Assembly (NCBI GenBank): GCA_030280995.1
Contig: JASXTE010000002.1
Location: 36,267,183 to 36,331,182, forward strand
Direction: 5' to 3'
DNA from: Hemileia vastatrix
Taxonomy: Eukaryota > Basidiomycota > Pucciniomycetes > Pucciniales > Zaghouaniaceae
DNA: 64,000 nucleotides
Shown: piece after piece, positions 53,167 through 63,508 of the stretch
How positions within the stretch are numbered: the stretch's first letter is position 1
How the letters are laid out: every line of letters begins with the position of its first letter
The notes under the pieces: generated by a model
Told to the model about the DNA's origin: nothing
What the model saw: only the letters and a program-made list of their open reading frames with translations
The model's database searches: none
Translations under genes and position numbers: made by a program

Positions 53167-53900
53167 TGTTACTAATATTGCTGGACCAATTGTGTTGTAA
53201 TCAGATATGGCAAGTGTATACAGCTAGACCGAGAAAGCTTTGTGGAAATGCAATTTTTTTTTACAACTTTTTGCCTTTCCCCGTACTCCTGTTGGGACAC
53301 AACGTGAGCACGCAATGAACCAATTGATCCAGTAAACTGTAATGCCCTGTGCACCCAAATCCCAGAGCCCCAATGGTAAGCTCGCTCTCTTCACTCGGTG
53401 TCAGAATGAAGAGAGGGGACTCGGGTGCACAGTCTACGTACATATAAGGCCGCAGTTGCGGTTCTCACTATTCTAAACCTAGCACCCCCCCCCCCCCCCC
53501 CCTCGCAACAGGGCCTCTACACCCAACAGACTAATATAAAAATAGTAATAAAGAAAAGATAAATAAATAAATAAAACAAAATAAATAGTGAAAAAGAAAA
53601 AAAAATATGGAGGTCCAATTAAAAGATAAGACAAACAATTATGAATGTTCAAACCACCTAAACACCTTGTCATACAATCTGCCCTTTGATCTCTACTAGG
53701 CACCCAAGTAAGAACTACATCCTTGTTAAAAATTAGCTGGTTTAGAGCATGTAAAGCCGTCACATCAACCTTAAAAAAGATACAAAAACATTTCGTCATA
53801 TTTTTAGTGTAGAGCCACTTCATCCCCAGCCACTTCATTATCACTCCAAATCTGGACTGATAATATAATAAAAAATGGGGCAATCCCAGCCACCACATCT
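53167..53900 (-). mobile_element. Ty1/copia tail fragment: RNase H end, G-tract, 3' LTR
   Basis: On the minus strand a frame reads KVDVTALHALNQLIFNKDVV and then LTWVPSRDQRADCMTRCLGG, the C-terminal end of a copia RNase H. About 110 bp later come 18 consecutive G (53485-53502 as C), and directly after them an LTR of 318 bp (53167-53484, TG...CA ends). The G-run sits exactly where the polypurine tract should be. The 5' part of the element is missing and is replaced at about 53905 by sequence leading to the Harbinger transposase. Confidence 0.6.
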
Positions 53901-54083
53901 TATTAGAATCTCAGACCCCCATATTGTAATTTCAAGAAGAAAAAAAGTGCATGATCAGCCATGGCACCATTAATGAATTTTGATGAAAGTATCTTGAGAC
54001 TACTTCCTTGCCAACAATCCATCTCCCGTAGTATTGCAGCACCATTCTCTCCTTTTTGATCACACTTCCCTCTTTTGGTCATC

Positions 54084-55441
54084 ATGGATTATGTCGAAAT
54101 TTTGGGAGACTCTTGGCTATCACATCATCTAAACAATTTCCAACTGCTCAATAATTTTCCCTATCCAAACCTCTATGATCCTACCAATCCACCCAATCAC
54201 CAAACTCCTAGGCCCCCTCGTTGTCGAATTCTGCAAGAACGTGAAGAAGGAAATGAACGTTTAATAGCTGATTATCTGGCTCCCAACTCTAAATATCCTG
54301 AAGCTATGTTTCAAAGACGGTTCAGAATAAACTGTGAAATTTTTTCAAATTAGTTAATGAACTGCAATCATACAATAGGTACTGGATCCAACGACCTGAT
54401 TGCTGTGGCACTTGGGGCCTTTCTACTGTTCAAAAAGTCACCACAGCTCTGAGAAAAATGGTGTATGGAACTTCAGGAGACACAATGGATGAATATGTGC
54501 AAATTGGGGCAAGCACTGCCATTGAATGTCTCAAAAATTTTGTTTGTGACATTAACATTTTATATGGCCCTGAATATTTACGTCCCCCCAATACTGCAGA
54601 GCTAGCCAATATAGTGAGAGAAAATGAGAACCGGGGCTTTCCTGGCTGTAAGGGCAGTTTGGATGGAATGCACTGGATTTGGAAAAACTGCCTGGTTTCT
54701 TGGGCAGGGCAATACCAGGGAAAGGAGGAAACAACAACCATTATTCTTGAAGCTGTTGCATCCAAAAACCTGCGTATATGGCATGCTTTTTTTGGGACCC
54801 CTGGGGCACTCAATGATATCAACGTGCTGAACAGAAGCCCCCTGTTTAGAAATTTCCTATCAGGTGTGCACTTTTTGAAATGTTTTTGTTATTTTTCTTC
54901 GTATGTGTATTGAAATTTAGGAAGTGAAGATGAGATTCATTATACAATCAACGGCCATGAGTACAAGTATGGCTATTATCTTGTTGATGGTATCTACCCC
55001 ACATGGCCAGTATTTGTCAAACCCCTCTCACACCCTCAAGATGATGCTGGAAGACATTTCCAGAAACTTCAAGCTGGTTTCCGCAAAGACATTGAACGTG
55101 CTTTTGGGGTCCTTCAAGCACGGTGGTCCATCATTTCTCAGCCTTGCCGGTTGTGGCACCTACTTGACATACACAATGTAATGAAGTGTGCAATACTTCT
55201 TCACAACATGATGGTAGAAAAAAACTCCCCTGAAGATAAATTTTTGAATGAAGATTTAGATATTTCTAGTAGTTTATCACAAGTAGTTCCTACACATCAT
55301 GACCCCAATTTGTTTTATACCCAAACTTGTTATCAAGAAGTCAATAGGACTTTGTGTGATTCTAATGTGCACCTCCAACTTATGGAAGATTTGAAAGTGC
55401 ACAACAGGATGAGAAGGGGTTTAGAATCTGACACTGAATAA
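54084..55441 (+). pseudogene. PIF/Harbinger transposase of a second type, nearly intact
   Basis: From ATG 54084 it reads MDYVEILGDSWLSHHLNNFQ. YPEAMFQRRFRINCEIF, RPDCCGTWGLSTVQKVTTAL and FPGCKGSLDGMHWIWKNCLV (first Asp) follow, then IILEAVASKNLRIWHAFFGT. An intron (54864-54920) follows, then YYLVDGIYPTWPVFVKPL (second Asp) and RKDIERAFGVLQARWSIIS (Glu), ending SDTE at 55441. This is the plant-type/HARBI1-like branch of the superfamily. A single base loss in the T-run at about 54343 shifts the frame; everything else is open and the D-D-E triad is kept. It is distinct from the transposase of the composite elements. Confidence 0.82.
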
Positions 55442-56085
55442 AATTTGAAGTCCAATTAGATATCTTTTCTGCTTGTTTTCATTTACACCAAATGTTTGAA
55501 ATATACATTTGACAATAAAATTTCATGTGCAATCATTTTGCTATTATTTTCAATATGCAATTTTTGACTATTTTTTTTTTTTCATTCACACCCATATGAG
55601 TTTTTATCTCAAATAAAGTAATTTTTGTGATCTTGCTCGACATTTTCATGAAATATAAATTTTTTTAATGAAATGTCAAAAAATAATGAAACATCAAAAT
55701 CCAATTTGGAGGTAAGTTGACAGTCACAATTCATTTGGCCTCCCCAGGGTACATGCCATGGTATTTGAGCATACTTTCTGGCCATTTTGAATTCTCTGTC
55801 TTGTATCAACCCCATAATTAGTCTCAAGTCAACTTTGCCCTTGGTGGTACTTAGTTCCCCACTTTTCTACATTTCCTTCATGCCCCCAGATGGGCGAGAT
55901 TGTATGAAATTTTTTTAAAAAAACAGCTAGTTTGGCTAATTTTTTATGAAACAATGTAGGTTGAAGTGAGTGGACATTAAAGATCATTATGTAGCTATGT
56001 AAAAGAATTTTTTTTAAAATGTTTTTTTTGCATTGTTGATAAATTGATGAAAGAAGCTAGTGATATAGTTATATGGCAATATGGA
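55442..56085. other. Non-genic interior of Harbinger element
   Basis: AT-rich spacer between the transposase and a convergent second ORF. T-rich runs near 55570 and 56000-56030. No gene seen. Confidence 0.4.
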
Positions 56086-56089
56086 GAAA

Positions 56090-56400
56090 AAAATATAAAA
56101 GTATCAGTTTGATTGGTACTTTTTGATTAAATTTTCTTTTATAAGCTGCCAACACAACTTGGTATTTTCATTGGGACATTCTCTATCAATACTCATAGCT
56201 AGCTCAGCATCTTCTTTGAGCATTTTATTCTCAACTATAATTCTACCAATCTCATTGCCTTCTTTCATTGCTTTCACCTGTTCAGCCCAGAGGTCCTTAT
56301 CAGGTGAGTCTTCTTCTTGTTTTTTCGATTTGAAGTTTTTATACTGGGTGTTCTAACCATTGTAGAAGGTCCAGAAGAAGCTGAAGAAGTAGATGGAGAT
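56090..56400 (-). pseudogene. C-terminal relic of Harbinger second protein
   Basis: On the minus strand one reads KFKSKKQEEDSPDKDLWAEQ and then NEIGRIIVENKMLKEDAELA. It ends MSIDRECPNENTKLCWQLIK, a Lys/Glu-rich helical tail like those ending Myb-like partners of Harbinger transposases. It is convergent with the transposase at 54084-55441, the usual arrangement. The upstream half is cut off by the copia LTR at 56491. Confidence 0.4.
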
Positions 56401-56490
56401 GAGGGGAAACATTCATGAATCTCAGAGTGAGGGTGAAAATGTATAATCCATTGGGTAGTATCGCCATTCCACTTTGGTGCATATCATAAT

Positions 56491-56798
56491 TGTTAATATT
56501 CTATAAGCATTACTATTCCATATTCTTATTTTTATACTTTCCACTACCAGTAGATCTTTATATTACCATTTATATACATACCCTAACCTAAGCATATTTA
56601 AGGATGTCAAGCTGTTATTGAGCCGGCATCCAAACTTTTCTCGCTTTTATTTATTATTTACTTATTTCTCTTTTCTAGTCTCACTTCCTTTTATTTCTTG
56701 TCCTGTCCTTGCTCATCCCTGCTCCTCACTCGTCCACTCCTAGTCCACTACCCACATAAGTCTTATATATCACTAACATATTATATTAAATATTATCA
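56491..56798 (+). repeat. 5' LTR of copia element
   Basis: 308 bp, TG...CA ends. It contains the CT-rich CTTGTCCTGTCCTTGCTC segment that also recurs in the tandem partial repeats at 61209-61526. Confidence 0.88.
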
Positions 56799-57089
56799 GG
56801 GTTATGGGCCCAGAGCCCCTGCATTTAACTCAGTCTGGCAACTCCACAGTCAATTAATACATCCTCCCCGCCATTGAGCCCTTCTTCCTCATCTGCACAC
56901 ACTGCTACTGCTGGAATGGCCTCCACCTCAAATCCTGTTCTACATCCTGATTTCTCTTACCTCCAGGATTACTCAAATTTCTCTGAAATTAAAGGAATCA
57001 AAAATTAAACAATAAAAATTACAGCTCGTGGAAAATGGACATAAAATATGCCTTGACTGTTTGAAATCTAGATCAATTTCTTGATGAAA

Positions 57090-57890
57090 ACTGTGCGATA
57101 CCTAATGACACCGATCTCATGAATATTTTTAAAATTTGACAAAGACAAACTAACACAATAATCAAAATGTTTATGGATAGACCTAATCAACACAGGTTTA
57201 TCTTGGATGACAATGTGGTAGAGCCTGCACAACTGTGGAAACGCATCAAGGATCATTACACCTCAAAGTCGACTTAAAATTGTTCCTACGTGGTAAACCA
57301 ATTATTTAAAATCAAATTTACCAAAAGCAATATTATTGATGCCATGAATTAATTCAGAGGAACAATGAAACTATTAAGAGAATTTGCACCTTATCTCTTC
57401 AAGGACAAAATTCTGTCATATATCATGGGGAATTATGTATTGAACCTCCTCCCCAAGTCATAACAAACTGCCGCCACAATCATTCTAAGCAAATACGACA
57501 TTACTAATCAAAGGCCTACAATCAAAAAAAATTTCTCAGACATCGAAACCAAAGTCACTCAACATAAAGTCATTAATTTATCTACAACTGGCACAGCTCT
57601 GGCCGTGGACACCAACGCTAAACACCTATGTTCAAAGGGAAAACATAATCCCCTTTCTCTGCACTCAGAATCATCCTGCTTTCATCTTCATCCCAAGAAA
57701 CGTGATGAATTTCTCAAAAGAAAGAAAGAAAGGGAAAATCACGGTTCTGATAACACTCACAAGGTTTTATCAGTATTTAACAACTTACCTCATGATCATG
57801 CCATATAAAACAGTGGTGCATCTTTCTCAATCTTCAATAATCAAAAATATTTTGATACACTTAGCAACTCAAAAACTGCTTTATCAATGG
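57090..57890 (+). pseudogene. Copia gag and protease remnants
   Basis: Fragments in shifting frames: TNTIIKMFMDRPNQHRFILD, VEPAQLWKRIKDHYTSKST and LREFAPYLFKDKILSYIMGN are gag-like. LCSKGKHNP...CFHLHPKKRDEFL is a degenerate zinc knuckle. SGASFSIFNNQKYFDTLSNS stands where the protease begins. Many stops; not functional. Confidence 0.55.
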
Positions 57891-58783
57891 CCAACAGTGA
57901 TGAACTAACTGCCCTTGAACAAGGCAAAGCTCTCTTCTCCTCAACCTCAGGTCACAATTTTAATATTAATCACGCTCTCTATGCACCATCTGTAAAGGCA
58001 AACTTAATCTCACTTGTGGACATCTTACTGGATGGATGGAGCATCACTAATGAAAAGGGACAATTTATAATCAAAAACAGGGATACTACTCTCATTGAAT
58101 GCTCATCCAAAAGACAAATATTGACATTTCCATTAATTACAAACTCCATCCTCAACTCTATCAACTATGTCAGCTCTCCGGACGAGAAATTAAGGATACT
58201 ACATCATAACTATGGACACCCAAATAATCAAACCATGGAAAAACTTTTCCCAGGTTTGAAATTTATTAACTTTTCATTTAAAACTTGCGCACTTGCTAAA
58301 TCTCATGTTTTACCTTTCTCAGGTACTTTCCCAACTCTCAAATCTCCTCTTAACGTCATACACATGGATTTATGTGGACTGATTACTCCTGAATCTAAAG
58401 TAGGAAAGTCATACTTCTTTCAGATTGTTGATAGACACTCAAGGTATCAACATATTCAATTTCTTCAATTAAAGTCTGAGACCTTTGAAAATTACAAGAA
58501 TTTTGAAGCCCTGGTTGAAAGTCAATTAGAAAAACATGTCAAGTGTATAGTCTCAGATAACGGAGGAGAATTTGTAAATTTCACGATGAAAAATCATTTT
58601 AAAAACAAAGGATTTGTTCACCTACGCACTGCTCCCTACTTGCCACAACAGAACCCTATTGCCAAAAGGGGAAATTGCTCAATTGTCAAAAAAGCCAAGT
58701 GTCTACTCATTGAATCCAGTCTCAATGAACAATGGTGGGCCAAAGCCGTGAACACGGCTACCTTCCTCTGCCCTCTGAAATAA
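57887..58783 (+). pseudogene. Copia integrase
   Basis: The longest open piece shows HHNYGHPNNQTMEKLFPGL (zinc His pair), CALAKSH, IHMDLCGLITPESKVGKSYF (first Asp), VSDNGGEFVNF (second Asp) and PYLPQQNPIAKRGNCSI. The residue 36 after the second Asp, the catalytic Glu in PQQNPxAERGN, is Lys here (AAA at 58664-58666). One G-to-A change in a former CG dinucleotide explains it. The frame is lost after 58783. Confidence 0.85.
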
Positions 58784-59021
58784 CAAAACCCCTGGGGAAT
58801 TATGGCACAAGAATACAAAAGTACCCACCAAGCTACACCCTTTTGGCTCAGATGTGGTGTATAATCTTCAAAAAAATAAATGAGCTGGTAAATTTGAAAA
58901 AGGTGGAGAAGAGGGTATATTTTTAGGCTACTGCAATGGTCATATTAATTATTGAATATACTCCCCACCTACAGACTCAATTATCACTACTCATGATGTC
59001 AAATTCCTTAAAACCTTTCAT

Positions 59022-60584
59022 ATGTCAAGACAAATCTCAAAAGGAATCTCAATAGAGACACTACAATTTCCTGACATATCTATTGATCACAGTTTCAACT
59101 TTACTGAAATCACTTCCAATAACAGTGAATCTGTCAAAGACATGCTGACACCTGTTCCAGAACCAGTTGAAACTACTGAATCCTATAAAGATAACATAGA
59201 AACAGATGATTCTAAAACTAAGCATTATGAATATGCTCCTTACAACACCAGACCAAGTAAAGAAATATCCTCTCAAATTGACCCTTCAAATATCCTAACC
59301 ACTAAACATAGAGCCAATGTTGCGTGCATGATTGTCACACCTTTTGATACTCCTCAGAATTACCATGAAGCACTAAACTCTCCTGAAAGTGATGAATGGT
59401 TGAAAGCCATAAATGCCAAATTGAAAAGCATAAGTCATCATGGAGTATGGGAAGAATCTACCTTACCATCAAATAATCACTTGATAGGAACAACATGGAC
59501 CTTTAAGAAGAAAAATGATTCAGATGGAAATATCATTAAATATAAAGATCGTCTTTGCGCACAAGGTTTTTCACAATTAGAAGGTATTGAATACAATAAA
59601 ACTTATGCTCCCACTGGTCGACTTGCTACTCTTCAATTTCTACTCAGACTTGCCGCCTACAAAGACTGGGAACTATGTCAAATGGATGTAAAGTCTTCTT
59701 TCCTACACTGAAACCTCAATGAAGACATCTATCTTCGATATCCACAAGGATATGTGCCTAAAAACAAAAACTTTTGTCTCCATCTCAAAAATTCTCTATA
59801 CGGTCTAAAGCAAAGTCCTTGCTGCTGGTATAATAAACTAACTAACTTCTTTACCAGTATCAACTTTAGAGCTAGTGTTTCTGACCCTTGCTTATTCCTT
59901 CACAATGACCATAACTATCCATGCTATGTGTTCATCCATGTCAATGATCTCATCATTGGTGGCTCCTCAATCAACATCTTTAAGGAAAAGATAAGTCAAG
60001 CCTTTGACATTGGCAATCAAGGTTACCTTAACTGGATACTTGGCCTGAAGGTTATCCGCAATCAAACTGAGAGAACCATTACCCTCACTCAGAAACTATA
60101 CATCCAAAAAATATTGAACAAATTCAATCATTCTAATTGTCGAACCGTTACCACTCCTCTCGTGCCAAACTCTCAGTTTTCTCAAAATGAAAGTCAAAAA
60201 TTAACCAAACTTTTCAACTACCAAAGGGCCATAGGTCTACTAAATTACTTAGTCTTGTGTAACAGACCTGACTTGGTGTTTTCAGCTAGTTCCTTGGCTC
60301 AACACCTTAACCATCCAACTGACGAGCAGATAGTTGCATTTTTCCACATCTTACATTACTTTCAACTAACCAAGGACTATGGTCTCACTCTTGGAAAAGT
60401 TCTGAACTCTGCACTTGGATCTTTAAAAGGATTTGCTGATTCAGATTACAACAAATCCCCTGACTCAAAATCCACATCTGGCTCTTTGGTCTTTCACTTA
60501 GGGTTACTTAGCTGGCGTTCTTGTAAACAACAGTCAGTATCCTCATCAACTTCTGAATCTGAGAATTATGCCATGACCGAATGA
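59022..60584 (+). pseudogene. Copia reverse transcriptase and RNase H
   Basis: Reads YHEALNSPESDEWLKAINAK, TWTFKKKNDSDGNIIKYKDR, TYAPTGRLATLQFLLRLAAY and QMDVKSSFLH, followed by a TGA at 59709. It then continues NSLYGLKQSPCCWYNKLTNF and the catalytic box HVNDLIIGG, where YVDDL is normal; the first Asp is Asn (59943-59945). RNase H follows with ADSDYNKSPDSKSTSGSLVF and SSSTSESENYAMTE, then a stop at 60584. Beyond it, NNQGAINRALNPLYQHRTCH replaces DNQGA, another Asp to Asn (60660-60662). Inactive. Confidence 0.87.
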
Positions 60585-60898
60585 GGTCAAGATCTACTGT
60601 GGGACAAAGAACTATTTAATGATTTCTCAATTCCACTTCATTTAACTCAATTAAATGGCAACAACCAAGGCGCAATAAATCGGGCATTAAACCCCTTATA
60701 TCAACACCGAACCTGTCACATTAATACTAAAGTTTTCTGGTTGTGTGAATTAGTTAATACTCAACAACTTACAATACAATACGTCTCTACCAATCATATG
60801 ATAGCTGATACATATACAAAACCTTTACCTAGAGCAAAACACCATGAATTCTTGAATAACTTAAATTTGAGTCCATTGCCGTCTTGAGAATGGGTGGG

Positions 60899-61188
60899 TG
60901 TTAATATTCTATAAGCATTACTATTCCATATTCTTATTTTTATACTTTCCACTACCAGTAGATCTTTATATCACCATTTATATACATACCCTAACCTAAG
61001 CATATTTAAAGATGTCAAGCTGTTATTGAGCCGGCATCCAAACTTTTCTCGCATTTATTTATTATTTACTTATTTCTCTTTTCTAGTCTCACTTCCTTTT
61101 ATCTCTTGTCCTGTCCTGGCTTGTCCCTGCTCCTCCCTCGTCCACTTAAGTCTTATATATCACTAACGTATTATATTAAATATTATCA
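60899..61188 (+). repeat. 3' LTR of copia element
   Basis: 290 bp, close to the 5' LTR but about 18 bp shorter around the CTCGTCCACTCCTAGTCC segment. Preceded by the purine tract GAGAATGGGTGGG. Confidence 0.87.
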
Positions 61189-61526
61189 GGTAACATGTAT
61201 GTGCTCTAAAACTGCAATGCATCCAAACTTTTCTTGCTTTTATTTATTATTTACTTATTTCTCTTTTCTAGTCTCACTTCATTTTATCTCTTTTCCTGTC
61301 CTTGCTTGTCCCTGCTCCTCACTTTTCCACTCCTAGTCCACTGTTCACTTGAGTCTTATATATCACTAACATATTATATTAAATATTATAAGGTAACATT
61401 CTCACTTCCTTTTATCTCTTGTCCTGTCCTCCCTTGTCCCTTGTCCCTGCTCCTCACTCCTCCACTCCTAGTCCACTGTCCACTTAAGTATTATATATCA
61501 CTAACATATTATATTAAATATTATCA
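61189..61526 (+). repeat. Two partial tandem copies of the copia LTR 3' part
   Basis: After the 3' LTR, GGTAACAT precedes a copy of the LTR's last ~180 bp (61209-61391). A second GGTAACAT precedes a shorter copy (61398-61526). Both end TTAAATATTAT.A. Only the downstream half of the LTR is repeated. Confidence 0.75.
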
Positions 61527-61533
61527 GTAATAT

Positions 61534-62809
61534 TGTCAGCCAGGCTATACCAGGAGCCCAGTAAATGATATGTTGACTTATTGGACCTGAAAGAGGGCGT
61601 AAAAATTGCATTTGATGTATATAAATTAATATTTTATTGCATAATAAAATTATATAAGCATCTTATTAAATATAAGTGTTATATTAATTTTATTGTTATA
61701 TAAATTAATTATACATTTAAATTAAGCATAATATATTTTATATTCTACAAATAATGGCGCATTTTTATGTATTTAATAATTATAAATTAATAATTAATTA
61801 ATTACAAACATATATTATAATTATATGTGTAAAATTGACTTATAATGTAATTAAATTAATTAATTAAATTTATATATTAAATAAAAATTTTCATATATTA
61901 TTAAAAATAATATTGGACACTTTTTTGACCCTTAATTGTGTCAGTAAAATTATTAAATAAATTATAACATTTATTTAATAACATGGTATTAACATTCTAA
62001 ATTTAAATAAGGAATATCATTAAATTAATTATATGTTTCATTTAAAATAATTAGTGAATTAATTACATAGTTAAAACCATTAATTAAAATTGATTTATAC
62101 TGGATTGAATTGATTACATGGATCTTGGTGTGAAAATAATTCTAATTGTTTTAATTAAATCCTTTACATCTCACTGTAATAACTGTTTTGGGTTACTTTA
62201 CTAACTGTTCTCATGTTTCAGACTTACTTGGTTACTAATTATTTTAATTAAGTGTTTTGGGAAGTTATGGTGGGAAAATGGTTAGTTACTCATGGGATTA
62301 GTTAATTGTTTCATGTTTTTCTCTTAATATCTATGTTTCATTTCTATTCTTTTATATTCTTGTTTTAGCTTATTACTATTTTGTATATACTGATTTGTGA
62401 CGCTTCAGAGGTCCTCTGGTCTATAAAAGAGCCTTGGGTAATCCCCTTTAACACATCACTTATTACACTCATATTTTATTACATATTTAAAAATTATACA
62501 AATTATTATTATTATTATTAGTCTTATAGTTCTAATATAAATCTTAATAAATTTCAAGGTTTCCATAAGTCTATTTATAGCCATAATTGATTGCTGGGCA
62601 TTGAGACCTAACTTACAAAGTTATTAAATATTATTTTAATCCACTACAGTGTCATTACTCACAAGCTACCATTGTATTACTCTCCATAAATCCAGTCAAA
62701 CATCTACTTTTAAATTACTACTTAAAAATGAATATTTATTTTTCTATTCTATCTCCTCTTTTAATATTCCTTTGTCCTATACCTTCTAGACGATCCGCCA
62801 ATAATTGGA
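61534..62809 (+). repeat. Putative 5' LTR of family C Ty3 element
   Basis: It starts TGTCAGCCAGGCTATACC, like the TGTCAGCC starts of families A and B, and its length (about 1.27 kb) would fit. The 3' end is uncertain; I place it near CCGCCA at 62809, a few bases before TTGGAAGCC, a possible primer site. The interior is extremely AT-rich with many TTAATTAA-like palindromes. The second LTR is outside the window. Confidence 0.4.
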
Positions 62810-63508
62810 AGCCTTTCAGCACAACAACGACGACTGAGATACTTGCAACAAACGACATAACGCACGGACCACCCAAACCAAAAAAGTAAAAGTTTGCCGC
62901 AACCATGTTTTGAACTTGGGTTTGACCGTTTTGGTTTATATTAGATTAAATAATATATCATTTTGAAGTGGTTTTACGATCAATATAGTAATTTAATCTT
63001 TGCACCTCTCACTTATATTATTAAATTTTTATTGCAATAACAGTGATTTTGGCTTAATTGCTGATTCACTGAGTGTAAGTGTTCAATTTTAAAAAAAAAT
63101 TTTTTATTCCTAGTTGACCATAATAGAGTAATACTCTTAGTTCTAGAGGATCATTAATTTCTAATAAATTATTAAATCAATTTTATTTAAATAGTTTTGA
63201 TTTATTGGTTGACCATAATAGTACTCAGTACTTAGTCCCAATTTGCCAATTTATAATTTTTGGTATTATAATTTTGGTTGAGTTATAAAACCTTTGTTGG
63301 TTGTTCCCATTATAATTATTGTTATTTTTTAATAAATAATTGTATTAAATTTTTTGTTAATTAATTGATTTTTTGATAAAAATTTAATTTTTTTTTGTTT
63401 TGTTAAAAATTCAATAAATTATATTTTATATTGAAATAACAATTTGAATCATTAAATAATTTTGATTCTATTTTCACAGTTTAAATTTCCATTAGTTTGG
63501 CTAACAGC
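62810..63508. other. Leader region before family C gag
   Basis: AT-rich, with two near-identical segments GTTGACCATAATAGAGTAAT and GTTGACCATAATAGTACTCA at 63113 and 63208. No ORF seen. Confidence 0.45.

Larger units (their letters stand above)
56491..61188 (+). mobile_element. Ty1/copia retrotransposon, decayed
   Basis: LTRs at 56491-56798 and 60899-61188 start TGTTAATATTCTATAAGC and end AAATATTATCA. The order protease, integrase, RT, RNase H is copia-type. After the 5' LTR, TGGGCCCAGAGCC (56805-56817) resembles an initiator-Met tRNA primer site (TGGTATCAGAGCC). GAGAATGGGTGGG precedes the 3' LTR. Partial LTR repeats follow the 3' LTR to 61526. Left flank ATAAT and the GTAAT after the last repeat may be a decayed duplication. 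Confidence 0.88.
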
